64,000 nt of DNA from Xanthomonas sp. AM6. Its GTDB lineage: Bacteria; Pseudomonadota; Gammaproteobacteria; Xanthomonadales; Xanthomonadaceae. Positions 10,974 through 19,883 of the stretch are shown here, piece by piece (within the stretch, counting starts at the first letter, position 1; the number at the start of each line of letters is the position of its first letter). Both the position numbers and the translations under genes were made by a program. The stretch covers positions 2,940,501 to 3,004,500 of the forward strand of contig NZ_CP106869.1 in assembly GCF_025665335.1 (NCBI RefSeq), given 5' to 3'. The notes beneath the pieces were generated by a model. The model saw nothing but the letters and a program-made list of their open reading frames with translations, was not told the DNA's origin and ran no database searches.

Positions 10974-11581
10974 GTATGCGAATCCAGGCGGAACTGCAGG
11001 TGGCGTTTCACCCCGGCCCATTCCGTATCGATGATGGAGAACACCACCGTGTCGCGCGGGGTGCCGTCGGCGTGGCGCTTGTGGTTGCGCAGCACGCCGT
11101 CCTGCTTGGCCCCGAGCCGGGCGATGGCCGCGCGCGAGGTGTGGTTGAACCAGCTGGTCTCGAAACCGACGCTGATGCAGCGCAGGGTCTCGAACGCGTA
11201 CTGCAGCAGCATGCGCTTGACCTCGGTGTTGACTCCAGTGCGCTGCACCCGCGGCGCGTACCAGGTGTAGCCGATCAGCAGCGTCGGCACCTCGGCGTCC
11301 AGCCCGTAGAAACGCGTGCAGCCGACGATCTCGCCGGCCGCGTCGCGCACCACGAACGGCAGTGCCAGGCCTTGCGCCTGCGCCTCCAGCGCGGCGGCCA
11401 CGTAGCCGTCGACCTGGTCGGCGGACGGCACGCTGGTGTACCACAGCCGTTCCAGGCCGCTGCCGTGCAGGGCGGCGCGCAACGCATCGGCGTGCGCCGC
11501 CTGCAACGGTTCCAGCGACGCATGCCGGCCCCGCAGGGTCGGTACCTCGCGCCACAGCGCTGGCAACAGGTCCAGGCGCAT
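10970..11581 (-). CDS. GNAT acetyltransferase (RimJ/RimL-like)
   Basis: 203 residues of the GNAT fold: substrate-entry segment about 15-60, then [13 protein letters not shown] and the acetyl-CoA region around [20 protein letters not shown] with the downstream [18 protein letters not shown], typical of RimJ/RimL-type enzymes that acetylate protein N-termini or small amines. It lies between argB and argC, 5 bp after argB and overlapping argC by ATGA. A role in arginine biosynthesis is possible but not shown; the acetyl-transfer to glutamate is already provided by the ArgB fusion. Confidence 0.85.
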   Translation of the reverse strand: MRLDLLPALWREVPTLRGRHASLEPLQAAHADALRAALHGSGLERLWYTSVPSADQVDGYVAAALEAQAQGLALPFVVRDAAGEIVGCTRFYGLDAEVPTLLIGYTWYAPRVQRTGVNTEVKRMLLQYAFETLRCISVGFETSWFNHTSRAAIARLGAKQDGVLRNHKRHADGTPRDTVVFSIIDTEWAGVKRHLQFRLDSHT

Positions 11582-11586
11582 CGCGC

Positions 11587-12903
11587 TCAGCCCAGCAAGG
11601 TCGGGGCGCGGGTGGCGCAATGCGCCACGCAGTGCTGGATCTGCTCGAAATCCTCCAGCCCGTACCAGAACACCTTCCACTTCTCCTGCTTGAAGCAGCC
11701 GTCGGACTCGGCGTAGTAGAAGATGTTGACCTGGTTGTTGTGGCGCGAGCGCCAGAACAGCTGCGGCGTCTCCTCGCGCATCACGTTCCACACCGCGCGG
11801 CCCAGGCCCTCGCCCTGCGCGTCGTCGAGCACCGCGAACTTGTCCAGGTAGGTGTAGCCGTCCTCGTCGGTCAGGATCACCGCGGCGCGGTAGTTCTCGC
11901 TGACGTAGGCGCGCAGCAGCCGGGTCTTGTCGAAATAGTCCGGCACCAGGGTGCGGCCGAAGCTGGACTCGATCAGCGAGGTCAGCCGCGGCAGGTCCAG
12001 CTCGCTCCACGCGGTGGCGCGCAGCACCTTCTCGCCGCGCCGCACCAGCGTGCCCGAGCCCTTGTGGGTGAACAGCTCCTTGGCCAGATCGGCCGGGCGC
12101 GTGATCGACACCGACGACTCCAGCGGCAGCCGGTCCAGCAGGTCCTTGATCTGCTCGATCTTGACCCGCATACCGCCGTTGATCCACGGCTGCTGCATCA
12201 GCATGTCGTACTCGGTGGACAGGTTGATCGAATCGATCACCCTGCCCTGCTCGTCGAGCAGCCCGCCGGTGCCGGTGAGGAAGATGATCTTGTACGGCTG
12301 CAGTTCCTGCACCAGCTCGTTGGCGGCGAAATCGGCGTTGATGTTGAGGATCTGCCCGCTCGGGGTCTCGCCCAGGCTGGTGATCACCGGGATCGAGCCG
12401 GCCTGCAGGCTGGCCTCGATCGGCGCCAGGTTCACCGCCTTGACCTCGCCGACCAGGCCGTAGGTGTCGCGGTCCAGGTACTGCGCCTCGAACACCCCGC
12501 CGGTGATCGAGGTGGCGCGCGCGCCGTTCTGCTGCAGCGCCTCGACCAGCTTGAGGTTGGACGCCTGGAACACCTTGCGCACGATCGCCAAGGCTTCCGG
12601 CGAGGTCACCCGCAGGCCGTTGACGGTCTGCTTCTCGATCCCGGCCGCCGAAAGTTCCGCGTCCAGCTGCGGGCCGGCGCCGTGCAGCACGATCGGGGTC
12701 AGACCCACCTCCTGCAGGAACGACAGCGAGGAGGTCAGCGCCTCCAGGTCGTCGCGCAGCACCGCGCCGCCGACCTTGACCACGGCGAAGCGCTTGGCGT
12801 CCAGCTGCGAGAAGCGCTTGAGGTACTGGCTGATCTCCTTGGCGCTGGCCATGCTCGAGAGCAGGCGGACGATGGTCTGGCGGGTTTGCTTGTTGGCGTG
12901 CAT
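11587..12903 (-). CDS. argB: bifunctional N-acetylglutamate synthase/kinase
   Basis: 438 residues. Residues about 1-285 are the amino acid kinase domain ([45 protein letters not shown]), and about 290-438 are a GNAT domain ([30 protein letters not shown]) that makes N-acetylglutamate. This vertebrate-like fusion is characteristic of Xanthomonas and relatives and replaces separate ArgA and ArgB; it is the arginine feedback target of the pathway. The kinase N-terminus carries the extra helix ([20 protein letters not shown]) linked to arginine inhibition in the family. It lies between argE and a GNAT gene, all minus strand. Confidence 0.95.
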   Translation of the reverse strand: MHANKQTRQTIVRLLSSMASAKEISQYLKRFSQLDAKRFAVVKVGGAVLRDDLEALTSSLSFLQEVGLTPIVLHGAGPQLDAELSAAGIEKQTVNGLRVTSPEALAIVRKVFQASNLKLVEALQQNGARATSITGGVFEAQYLDRDTYGLVGEVKAVNLAPIEASLQAGSIPVITSLGETPSGQILNINADFAANELVQELQPYKIIFLTGTGGLLDEQGRVIDSINLSTEYDMLMQQPWINGGMRVKIEQIKDLLDRLPLESSVSITRPADLAKELFTHKGSGTLVRRGEKVLRATAWSELDLPRLTSLIESSFGRTLVPDYFDKTRLLRAYVSENYRAAVILTDEDGYTYLDKFAVLDDAQGEGLGRAVWNVMREETPQLFWRSRHNNQVNIFYYAESDGCFKQEKWKVFWYGLEDFEQIQHCVAHCATRAPTLLG

Positions 12904-12960
12904 GGCGGTGATGGCGGTTCCGTGATCCGGGATGGAAGGGCCGTGGCCCCGGCGGCGCGC

Positions 12961-14058
12961 TCAGCGCGCGCCGTTGATGATGCGGTGCACCGACGTGGCG
13001 TAGCGCTGCAGTTGCTCCAGCGTCACGAACTCGTCGGCGGTGTGCGCCTGGGCGATGTCGCCCGGGCCGTAGACCAGGGCGATGTAGCCGCCGGCCGAGA
13101 ACAGCGAGGCTTCGGTCCAGAAGTCCACCGCATTGCCGATCGGCAGGTGCAATGCATCGGCGACGTCGCGCGCGGCCAGGCGCTTGTCCTCGGCGTGGGC
13201 GATGTCGCCGCTGGGCAGGCTCGGCCCGCGGAAGGTCTCCTCGAACTGCGCGGCGGCCGGATCGGCGAGGCCGGCGAAGGTCGCCAGCAGCGCGTCCACG
13301 TCCATCGACGGCAGCGGGCGGAAGCCGAAGCGCACTTCGGCCGCCGGCGCGATCATGTTGGCCTTGATGCCGCCTTCGACCCGGCCGATGTTGAAGCGCA
13401 AGCCGGTCAGGCCGCCGAAGCGCGCATGCGCCAGCGTCTCGACGTGGTCGAGCGCGCGGGCACCCCAGCGCATCGCCTGGTGCAGCGCGCTGGCCGACGG
13501 ATCCTGCTTGCCCGACGCGTGCCCGGCGCGGCCGGCGAAGCGCATCAGCACCGAACTGATGCCGCGATGCGCCAGCACCGCCTCGCCCATGGTCGGCTCG
13601 GCCACCAGCACCGCTTCGTAGGGAATGGCGCGCGCCAGGAACGCGGCGATGCAGCGCGGATCGTTGGCTTCCTCGTCGCTGGAGAACAGGAACGCGGCAT
13701 CGCCGTCGCCGGCATTGGCCGCGGCCAGCAGCGCCGCGGCCGCGCCCTTGATGTCGCACACGCCCAGGCCGACCACGCGGTCGTCACTGCGGCGCATGAG
13801 GTGCGGATCGGCGGTCCAGTGCGGCGAATCCGGCACCGTGTCCAGGTGCACGTTGAACAGGTACTTGGGCGCGCCGCGCACCGCGTACAGGCTGACCGCC
13901 CCGGCGCCGTGGTCGATCACCTCGACCCGGAACCCGGGCAGCTGCGCGCGCAGGTAGTCGAAGATGCCGTCTGTGCCGATCGCACGCGGCGGATTGCGGG
14001 TGTCGAAGGACACCAGGGTTTCCAGATGCGCGAGGGTGGAGGGGAGCAGGTCTGTCAT
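12961..14058 (-). CDS. argE: N-acetylcitrulline/acetylornithine deacetylase
   Basis: 365 residues, M20 metallopeptidase family. Metal ligands are visible in FNVHLDTVPD (His and Asp of site 1), GVCDIKG, LFSSDEEAND (catalytic Glu pair) and AGHASGKQD in the dimerisation lid. In Xanthomonas this protein removes acetate from N-acetylcitrulline, the product of the neighbouring ArgF'. The start at 14058 (MTDLLPSTLAHLETL) fits; the open frame upstream runs antisense through the GNAT gene. It lies 57 bp upstream of the ArgB start and 5 bp after the preceding GNAT gene. Confidence 0.94.
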   Translation of the reverse strand: MTDLLPSTLAHLETLVSFDTRNPPRAIGTDGIFDYLRAQLPGFRVEVIDHGAGAVSLYAVRGAPKYLFNVHLDTVPDSPHWTADPHLMRRSDDRVVGLGVCDIKGAAAALLAAANAGDGDAAFLFSSDEEANDPRCIAAFLARAIPYEAVLVAEPTMGEAVLAHRGISSVLMRFAGRAGHASGKQDPSASALHQAMRWGARALDHVETLAHARFGGLTGLRFNIGRVEGGIKANMIAPAAEVRFGFRPLPSMDVDALLATFAGLADPAAAQFEETFRGPSLPSGDIAHAEDKRLAARDVADALHLPIGNAVDFWTEASLFSAGGYIALVYGPGDIAQAHTADEFVTLEQLQRYATSVHRIINGAR

Positions 14059-14063
14059 GGCGG

Positions 14064-14516
14064 TCAGGCAGCCGTGGTACTGGTGCGGTAGAGGTCGTGG
14101 TGGGCGATTTCCATCAGCGACTGCGGCCGCGTCGGCGCGGCGAAGCCGTGCTGGGCGTACAGCGCATGCGCGTCGGAGGTGGCGAGCATGAAGCGGCGCA
14201 GGCCCTGCAGCTGCGGATGCGCCATGATCGCCGCCACCAGCTGCTTGCCGTAGCCGCGGCCACGGTACGCGTCGAGCACGAACACGTCGGCCAGGTAGGC
14301 GAAGGTCGCGCCGTCGGTGATCGCCCGCGCGAACGCCACCTGCCCTGCGCCATCGACGTAGCCGCCGAAGCACAGCGAGCCGGCGATCGCCCGCCGCACC
14401 GTGTCCAGCGGAATGCCCAGGCACCAGTAGGCCTGTTCGCTGAGGAAGCGATGGATCAGCGGCAGATCCAGTTCCTGCTTGTCGGTGCTGATGCGTAATG
14501 CGTGCATGGGTTCCAT
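14064..14516 (-). CDS. GNAT family N-acetyltransferase
   Basis: 150 residues. A compact GNAT domain: LIHRFLSEQAYWCLGIPLD, FGGYVDGAGQVAFARAITD, and the acetyl-CoA binding VLDAYRGRGYGKQLVAAIM, then HALYAQHGFAAP. This resembles the YjaB/Gcn5-type small-molecule acetyltransferases. It lies between argG and argE in the arginine operon. ATG at 14516 or 14507 are both possible starts; the longer frame to 14693 enters the family-1 repeat. Substrate unknown. Confidence 0.85.
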   Translation of the reverse strand: MEPMHALRISTDKQELDLPLIHRFLSEQAYWCLGIPLDTVRRAIAGSLCFGGYVDGAGQVAFARAITDGATFAYLADVFVLDAYRGRGYGKQLVAAIMAHPQLQGLRRFMLATSDAHALYAQHGFAAPTRPQSLMEIAHHDLYRTSTTAA

Positions 14517-14526
14517 CACGACAATT

Positions 14527-14753
14527 CCTTCTCCCGTCGGGGAAGGTGCCCCGACGGGGCGGATGAGGGGACGCCTCGAGAGACATCGAGAAGCGACCAG
14601 GACGAGCGCGTCGCCACGCGCCCGGATGGAGAACGATGGGAATGGCCGCTGCGGTGGTTCCCCATGACTGGCGCGTGGCGACGCGTTCGTCATGATCGTC
14701 CCGAAGGCTTCCCGCGGCGCCCCCGCCCCTCTCCCGATGGAAGAGGGGCGTTA
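14527..14753. repeat. family-1 inverted intergenic element, copy A (argG to GNAT)
   Basis: Begins CCTTCTCCCGTCGGGGAAGG, continues with GGGGCGGATGAGGGGACG and ends CCCCTCTCCCGATGG...GAGGGGCGTTA. The two ends carry related inverted stems around a variable centre. It fills the gap between argG and the GNAT gene. Related copies are at 19716-19863 and 46541-46675. Confidence 0.75.
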
Positions 14754-14758
14754 GACCC

Positions 14759-16000
14759 TCAGCGATTGACCTGGGCGTACAGCGTGGAGCTCATGCCGAA
14801 CAGCTTGATGAAGCCTTCGGCCTCGGCCACGCCCCAGTCCGCCGACTGCGCGTAGGTCGCGCCCTTGGCGTTGAGCAGGTGCGGCGACTTCACCGCCACC
14901 GCATCGACGCGGCCGCCGCGGGTCTCCAGCGTCACCTCGCCGTTGACCTTGGCCTGCGAGGAATCCAGGAACGCCTCCAGGTCGGTCTTCAGCGGGTCGT
15001 GGTAGAAGCCTTCGTACACCAGTTCCACCCACTTGCGCGCCACGTCCGGCTTGAAGCGGTTCTGCTGCTTGGTCAGCACCGCATCCTCCAGCGCGCGGTG
15101 CGCGGCCAGCAGCGCGATCAGGCCCGGCGCCTCGAACACGATGCGGCCCTTGAGCCCGATCACGGTGTCGCCGGTGTACATGCCGCGGCCCACGCCGTAC
15201 GGGGCGAACAGCTTGTTGAGCTTGGCCAGCAGCTTGGCGCCTTCCAGCGGCTTGCCGTCCACCTCCACCGCCTCGCCGTGCTCGAACTTCAGGGTCACCG
15301 TCAGCGGCTCGGTCGGCCACGCGCTGCGCGGCGCGCACCAGCCGCGGGTGCCCTCGCCCGGCGCTTCCCAGCGGTCGATCTCGCCGCCGGACATGGTCAC
15401 GCCGAGCAGGTTCTCGTTGATCGTGTACGCCTTCTGCTTGGCGCGCACGCCGAAGCCGCGCTCTTCCAGGTACTTCTGCTCGTAGGCGCGGGTCTGGGTG
15501 TGCTCCTTCTGGATCTCGCGGATCGGCGCCACGATCTCGTAGTCGCCCAGCGCCTTGACCGCCAGGTCGAAGCGCACCTGGTCGTTGCCCATGCCGGTGC
15601 AGCCGTGGGCGATGACCTTGGTGCCCAGCTCGTCGGCGCGCTTGAGCGCGGCATCGACGATCAGGTAGCGGTCGGACACCAGCAGCGGGTACTGGCCCTG
15701 GTAGCCCTCGCCGGCCCACACGAACGGCTTGACGAAGCCGCTCCAGATCGCCGGGCCGCCGTCGACGGTGACGTGGCTGGCCGCGCCCAGCTCGGCCGCG
15801 CGCTTCTCGATGAAGTCGCGCTCCTCGTCGTCCACCCCGCCGGTGTCGGCGAACACGGTGTGCACGGCGTAGCCCTTCTCCTGCAGATAGGGAATGCAGA
15901 AGCTGGTGTCCAGGCCGCCGGAGAAGGCCAGGACGATGTCCTTGAGGCCGGGAGTCGGGATTGGGGATTCGGGATTCGTGGAAGCGGTTTGCTGCGACAT
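14759..16000 (-). CDS. argG: argininosuccinate synthase
   Basis: 413 residues. Joins citrulline and aspartate with ATP. N-type ATP pyrophosphatase loop [33 protein letters not shown] and the C-terminal helices are all present. The first 18 residues are unusual: from about residue 6 the N-terminus ([12 protein letters not shown]) is encoded by a copy of the dispersed family-2 repeat. The ATG at 16000 is the only start giving the complete P-loop with a ribosome-site-like AGAGA upstream; an alternative start inside the repeat is not evident. It follows argF' by 73 bp that contains the matching inverted repeat arm. Confidence 0.96.
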   Translation of the reverse strand: MSQQTASTNPESPIPTPGLKDIVLAFSGGLDTSFCIPYLQEKGYAVHTVFADTGGVDDEERDFIEKRAAELGAASHVTVDGGPAIWSGFVKPFVWAGEGYQGQYPLLVSDRYLIVDAALKRADELGTKVIAHGCTGMGNDQVRFDLAVKALGDYEIVAPIREIQKEHTQTRAYEQKYLEERGFGVRAKQKAYTINENLLGVTMSGGEIDRWEAPGEGTRGWCAPRSAWPTEPLTVTLKFEHGEAVEVDGKPLEGAKLLAKLNKLFAPYGVGRGMYTGDTVIGLKGRIVFEAPGLIALLAAHRALEDAVLTKQQNRFKPDVARKWVELVYEGFYHDPLKTDLEAFLDSSQAKVNGEVTLETRGGRVDAVAVKSPHLLNAKGATYAQSADWGVAEAEGFIKLFGMSSTLYAQVNR

Positions 16001-16086
16001 GGGGGAATCTCTCTGCGGTTGACTAAATTAAGAGCGGGAAGGGAGGTCGCCGTTGCGAATCCCCAATCCCGAATCACGAATCCCGG
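15948..16086. repeat. dispersed repeat (family 2), inverted pair spanning argF' end and argG start
   Basis: Left arm 15948-15985 (GGGATTGGGGATTCGGGATT words) lies inside the argG coding start; right arm 16054-16086 (GCGAATCCCCAATCCCGAAT) covers the argF' stop codon. Pairing of the arms would enclose the argG ribosome-binding region in a hairpin loop. Confidence 0.85.
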
Positions 16087-17099
16087 CGGCCCTGGCCCAC
16101 CAGGGCCGCCATGATCGCCTTCTGCACGTGCAGCCGGTTCTCGGCCTCGTCGATGGCGATGCAGTTGGGCGAATCCATCACCGCGTCGGTGGCCTTGACG
16201 TTGCGGCGCAGCGGCAGGCAGTGCGAGAACACGCCGTTGTTGGTCAGCGCCATCTTGCGCTCGTCGACGATGAAGTGCTGGTACTGGTCGCGGATCGGCT
16301 TCTCCGGGCCCCAGTTGCCGAAGAACGGCAGCGCACCCCAGCTCTTGGCGTAGACCACGTCGGCGCCGGCGTAAGCGCTGTCGATGTCGTGGCTGACCTG
16401 CAGCGAACCGCCGCTCTCGGCCACGTTCTGCGCCGCCCAGTCCATGTAGCGCTGGTCCAGCACGTAGTCCGGGGTCGGGCACAGCAGGGTCACGTCCATG
16501 CCCAGCCGGGTGGCGATGGTCAGCGCCGAATTGGCCACCGCGGTGTTCAGCGGCTTGGGGTGGTAGGTCCAGGTCAGCACGTACTTCTTGCCGCGCAGGT
16601 CCTGGGTGCCGAAATGCTCCTGCAGCGCCAGCGCATGCGCCAACTCCTGGCACGGGTGGGTGATGGTCTCCATGTTGATCACCGGCACCGGCGAGTACTT
16701 GGCGAAGCTCTTGAGCACCAGGTCCTCGCGGTCCTTGGACCAGTCCACGAACTTCGGGAACGCGCGCACCCCGATCAGGTCGACGTAGCGGCCCAGCACC
16801 CGCGCCACCTCGGCGATGTGCTCCTCGGTGTCGCCGTCCATCACCGTGCCCAGCTCGAACTCGATCGGCCAGGCGTCCTTGCCCGGCTGCAGCACCACCG
16901 CATGCCCACCCAGCTGGAACGCGCCCAGTTCGAAGCTGGTGCGGGTGCGCATGGACGGGTTGAAGAACACCAGCGCGATCGACTTGCCCTTCAGCTCGCT
17001 GCCCAGCCGGTTGCGCTTGAACAGCGCGGCCTGGGTCAACAGCGCATCCAGCTCGGCCCGGCTCCAGTCCTGGGTGTTCAAGAAGTGCTTCAGAGACAT
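16074..17099 (-). CDS. argF: N-acetylornithine carbamoyltransferase
   Basis: 341 residues. Carbamoylates N-acetylornithine to N-acetylcitrulline instead of using ornithine. The carbamoyl phosphate loop is FFNPSMRTRTSFELG, with a proline-rich loop LQPGKDAWPIEFELG. Counting from this start, Trp77, Glu92 and Lys302 fall exactly where the X. campestris enzyme has them; Glu92 sets acetyl- over succinyl-ornithine preference and Lys302 is the carboxylated lysine. HCLPLRRN lies at 293-300. The start at 17099 has AAAGGA 7-8 bp upstream. The last residues (RRDS) and the stop lie inside a repeat arm. It is the first structural gene of the operon. Confidence 0.96.
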   Translation of the reverse strand: MSLKHFLNTQDWSRAELDALLTQAALFKRNRLGSELKGKSIALVFFNPSMRTRTSFELGAFQLGGHAVVLQPGKDAWPIEFELGTVMDGDTEEHIAEVARVLGRYVDLIGVRAFPKFVDWSKDREDLVLKSFAKYSPVPVINMETITHPCQELAHALALQEHFGTQDLRGKKYVLTWTYHPKPLNTAVANSALTIATRLGMDVTLLCPTPDYVLDQRYMDWAAQNVAESGGSLQVSHDIDSAYAGADVVYAKSWGALPFFGNWGPEKPIRDQYQHFIVDERKMALTNNGVFSHCLPLRRNVKATDAVMDSPNCIAIDEAENRLHVQKAIMAALVGQGRRDS

Positions 17100-17198
17100 C
17101 GATCCATCCTTTGCTGCGTGGGGCCACCGGGCGGTGGCGTGCGCGGGACGCGCGGTTGGTTCTTTACGGGTGAAACCTTTCCGGGGCATGAAAACGAA

Positions 17199-17223
17199 AA
17201 AACCCAGCCTCGGGCTGGGTTTT
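17199..17223 (-). terminator. intrinsic terminator before argF'
   Basis: An 11-bp perfect stem (17199-17209 with 17213-17223) around a 3-nt loop, followed on the minus strand by a T-run, TTTTTTCGTTTT. It lies about 100 bp upstream of argF'. It may simply end the upstream secreted-protein gene or be the termination hairpin of an attenuator. Confidence 0.9.
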
Positions 17224-17248
17224 CAGAACGAACGGCACAGCGCTCCGG

Positions 17249-17350
17249 TTACCCAGCCAGAATGTGGGATTCCGGTCGGCGCGCGCGCGACGTCATGCCC
17301 GAGGCCATGCGGGCGGCGCTGAGATCGTGCTGGGGCAGGTTCGCTTTCAT
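17249..17350 (-). CDS. putative arginine leader peptide, 33 aa
   Basis: ATG at 17350 preceded by GAGGA nine bases upstream. The peptide starts MKANLPQHDL, contains an Arg cluster SRARRP at residues 21-26 (codons CGC, GCG, CGC, CGA) plus Arg14, and ends HILAG with TAA at 17249-17251. It has no similarity I recognise. Its last codons form one arm of the candidate antiterminator. It lies between the stop of the upstream secreted-protein gene (47 bp away) and the terminator. Four Arg in 33 residues, three of them within four codons, fits a sensing leader, but in a GC-rich genome such a cluster could arise by chance. Confidence 0.5.
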   Translation of the reverse strand: MKANLPQHDLSAARMASGMTSRARRPESHILAG

Positions 17351-17397
17351 CGGCGCGCATCCTCGCACGCGCGCGCCGCAGGCGCAAGCGCGCGCGC

Positions 17398-17934
17398 TCA
17401 CCGCGGCGGCACCACGAGCGCATCGGGCACGTACGGCGCCACCGACACGCGGATGCGCAGCCGGTTGCCCGGATCCTCCGGCAGCCGCGAGCGGTACTTG
17501 GTGCCCTTGTACACGTACTCCACGTCGTAGGCGATCGGGCGCCGGAACTCGCGGCCGACCTCGACCACCCGGCAGTTGCGCCCGCTCGACGGCGGCGCCG
17601 GCGCCGGGGCGGCGGCCGGCGGCGGCGGCTCCTCGTGGCGGCGGCTGAAGATGTCCTTCACCGAGTCCATCAGCCGGTTCAGCCGGCTGTCGTCCTGCTC
17701 GGGCTTGGCCGGCGCCGGGGCCGGCGGCGGGGCCGGTGCCGCGTCGCACTGCTGCTCGGTGCGGGTCGCGCGCAGGGTCTGGTAGACCGGCTCCACGTTG
17801 AGCACCTGCGCGTAGTCGAGCTTGACGTTCTCGATCACCACCACGCGGTTGCGCGCTTCGTTGTCCTGCGCCCAGCACGGCGCCGCGCCGCATGCGAACA
17901 GGCCGACCAGCGGCAACAACAGGTACGGACGCAT
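17398..17934 (-). CDS. secreted UmoD-like protein
   Basis: 178 residues with a signal peptide (MRPYLLLPLVGLFACGAAPCWA-QD). Two conserved parts flank a proline-rich linker: VVVIENVKLDYAQVLNVEPVYQ near residues 32-53 and a C-terminal YDVEYVYKGTKYRSRLPEDP followed by GNRLRIRVSV. This pair resembles the UmoD family and the region next to glycine-zipper 2TM proteins, but no glycine zipper is present. Likely periplasmic; function unknown. The linker (residues about 75-125) is rich in Ala/Pro. It is transcribed in the same direction as the arginine operon, 47 bp before the leader ORF. Confidence 0.8.
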   Translation of the reverse strand: MRPYLLLPLVGLFACGAAPCWAQDNEARNRVVVIENVKLDYAQVLNVEPVYQTLRATRTEQQCDAAPAPPPAPAPAKPEQDDSRLNRLMDSVKDIFSRRHEEPPPPAAAPAPAPPSSGRNCRVVEVGREFRRPIAYDVEYVYKGTKYRSRLPEDPGNRLRIRVSVAPYVPDALVVPPR

Positions 17935-18294
17935 CGGCACCGGGCTTCGAGGGACAGAAGGAGCAGTGTAGGCATGGCGCCTTGCGTCGGGCTGAACGCA
18001 GGCCCACGCCTCGGCGGCGGGCCCGGGGTATCGCGCCCATCCGAGACCGGCGTCGCGTGAGAGGGGCGAGGAAGTGAGAGGGAACGGACCCTCGCCGGCG
18101 CGATGGCGCCGCCGGCCGCGCGATGGCGGGCACCACCGCTGGAGCCGCAGGCTGCCGGCCGCTTGGCGCACCTGCCCGGTCGGGCGGCTGCCACGCACGC
18201 CGGCCGGCGGCGGCCGGACGCGATGCGCGCTGCCGGGAATGGATGAGACGCCCCGGGCCGCTGCCGGTAGAATCGACCGGCTTCCCCACGCCCG
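17935..18294. other. divergent intergenic region before cysS
   Basis: 360 bp between the UmoD-like gene (minus) and cysS (plus). A TAGAAT at 18268-18273, centred in a small CCGGT/ACCGG inverted repeat, could be the cysS -10 box with a weak -35. No small gene or RNA was recognised. Confidence 0.45.
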
Positions 18295-19710
18295 ATGCCG
18301 ATGACCCTGCGCCTGCACAACAACCTGACCCGCCGGGTCGACGCCTTCGAGCCGCTCGATCCGGTCGCCGGCCCCACGCTGTACGTCTGCGGTCCCACCG
18401 TCTACAACTACGCGCACATCGGCAACGCACGCGGCCCGGTGGTGTTCGACGTGCTCGCCGCGCTGCTGCGCCGCCGCTACGGCGCGCTGCGCTACGCGCG
18501 CAACATCACCGACGTGGACGACAAGATCAATGCCGCCGCGCAGGCGCAGGGCGTGCCGATCGCCACCATCACCGACCGCTTCGCGGCCATCTACCGGCAG
18601 GACATGGCCGCACTGGGCGTGACCCCGCCGGACCTGGAGCCGGAGGCCACCGCGCACATCCCGCAGATCGTGGCGATGATCGAGCGGCTGATCGACAGCG
18701 GCCATGCCTACGCCGCCGAGGGCCACGTGCTGTTCGCGGTGGCCAGCTTCGCCGGCTACGGCAAGCTGTCGCGGCGCGACCCGGAGGAGATGCTGGCCGG
18801 CGCCCGCGTCGAGGTGGCCCCGTACAAGCGCGATGCGGGCGACTTCGTGCTGTGGAAACCGTCCAGCGACGCGCTGCCCGGCTGGGATTCGCCATGGGGC
18901 CGCGGCCGCCCCGGCTGGCACATCGAATGCTCGGCGATGGCCGCCGCGCACCTGGGGCCGACCATCGACATCCATGCCGGCGGCGTGGACCTGCAGTTCC
19001 CGCACCACGAGAACGAGATCGCGCAGAGCGAATGCGCGCATGGCGGCGCCACCTTCGCCCGGTTCTGGCTGCACAACGGCATGCTCAACTTCGGCGGCGC
19101 CAAGATGAGCAAGTCGCTGGGCAACATCGAGACCGTGCACGCGCTGATCGCCAGGCACCCGCCGGAAGCGCTGCGCTACGCGCTGCTCAGCGCGCACTAC
19201 CGGCAACCGCTGGACTGGTCCGATGCGCTGATCGAGCAGTCGGTGCGCACCCTGGACCGGCTGTACGGGACGCTGCGCGATCTGGACGCGGTCCAGGCCG
19301 CCGCATCGATCCCGCAGGCGATCGAGGACGCGCTGGACGACGACCTCAACACGCCGCAGGCGCTGGCCGAACTGTCGCGGATCGCGGCCACGGCGCGGCA
19401 ACTGCTCGCGCCGGCCGGCGGCCCCGACGCGTCACGCGACGCGCAGTTGGACGCACGGCTGCAGCAGGCCAAGGCCGACCTGCTCGGCGCGGGCCTGGCG
19501 TTGGGCCTGCTGCAGCAGGCGCCGGTCGCCTGGTTCAACCGCGGCGCCGACGACGGCGACGATGCGCGCATCCAGGCACTGATCGACGCGCGCGGCGAGG
19601 CCAAGAAGAACCGCGATTTCGCGCGCGCCGACGCGATCCGCCAGCAACTCGCCGACGAAGGCGTGGTGCTCGAAGACACTGCACAAGGGGTGCGCTGGAA
19701 ACGCGGCTGA
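18295..19710 (+). CDS. cysS: cysteinyl-tRNA synthetase
   Basis: 471 residues, class I synthetase. The HIGH-type motif is HIGN at 41-44 in [11 protein letters not shown], and KMSKS is at 270-274. Zinc ligands include Cys32 (YVCGPTVYN), the Cys of WHIECSAM and the His/Glu of FPHHENE. The C-terminal DALR-like and Zn-less tail end in RWKRG. The start may be ATG 18295 (MPMTLRL) or the second ATG at 18301. It is followed by a family-1 repeat, then sufE. Confidence 0.97.
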   Translation: MPMTLRLHNNLTRRVDAFEPLDPVAGPTLYVCGPTVYNYAHIGNARGPVVFDVLAALLRRRYGALRYARNITDVDDKINAAAQAQGVPIATITDRFAAIYRQDMAALGVTPPDLEPEATAHIPQIVAMIERLIDSGHAYAAEGHVLFAVASFAGYGKLSRRDPEEMLAGARVEVAPYKRDAGDFVLWKPSSDALPGWDSPWGRGRPGWHIECSAMAAAHLGPTIDIHAGGVDLQFPHHENEIAQSECAHGGATFARFWLHNGMLNFGGAKMSKSLGNIETVHALIARHPPEALRYALLSAHYRQPLDWSDALIEQSVRTLDRLYGTLRDLDAVQAAASIPQAIEDALDDDLNTPQALAELSRIAATARQLLAPAGGPDASRDAQLDARLQQAKADLLGAGLALGLLQQAPVAWFNRGADDGDDARIQALIDARGEAKKNRDFARADAIRQQLADEGVVLEDTAQGVRWKRG

Positions 19711-19715
19711 GCCCT

Positions 19716-19863
19716 CCCTTCTCCCACCGGGAAAAGGCGTCCCGAAGGGGCGGATGAGGGTACGGACGCGAAGAACTGCAGGCCAAGCGGCTGGCGTCGA
19801 TGTCTCGCGCGGCTGCGCGCGTACCCTCGCCCCATCCCCTCTCCCGAGGGGAGAGGGGCTTTA
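19716..19863. repeat. family-1 inverted intergenic element, copy B (cysS to sufE)
   Basis: Begins CCCTTCTCCCACCGGGAAAAG, has GGGGCGGATGAGGGTACG, and ends with the inverse GTACCCTCGCCCC and CTCTCCCGAGGGGAGAGGGG-CTTTA. The internal GTACCCTC/GAGGGTAC words are inverted copies about 90 bp apart. It covers most of the cysS-sufE gap. Confidence 0.8.
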
Positions 19864-19883
19864 CCGATTGATCCTGGATTGCG

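Larger units (their letters stand above)
17197..17350 (-). promoter_or_regulatory. candidate arginine attenuator upstream of argF'
   Basis: On the minus strand four complementary segments follow one another. Segment 1 CCCCAGC is at 17329-17335. Segment 2 GGCTGGGT at 17251-17258 ends at the leader stop codon. Segment 3 ACCCAGCC is at 17213-17220. Segment 4 GGCTGGGT, then a T-run, is at 17199-17209. Segments 2 and 3 pair perfectly over 8 bp (antiterminator), and 3 and 4 form the terminator, so the two are mutually exclusive. A ribosome at the leader stop would mask segment 2; one stalled at the Arg codons would not. Function is inferred. Confidence 0.55.
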
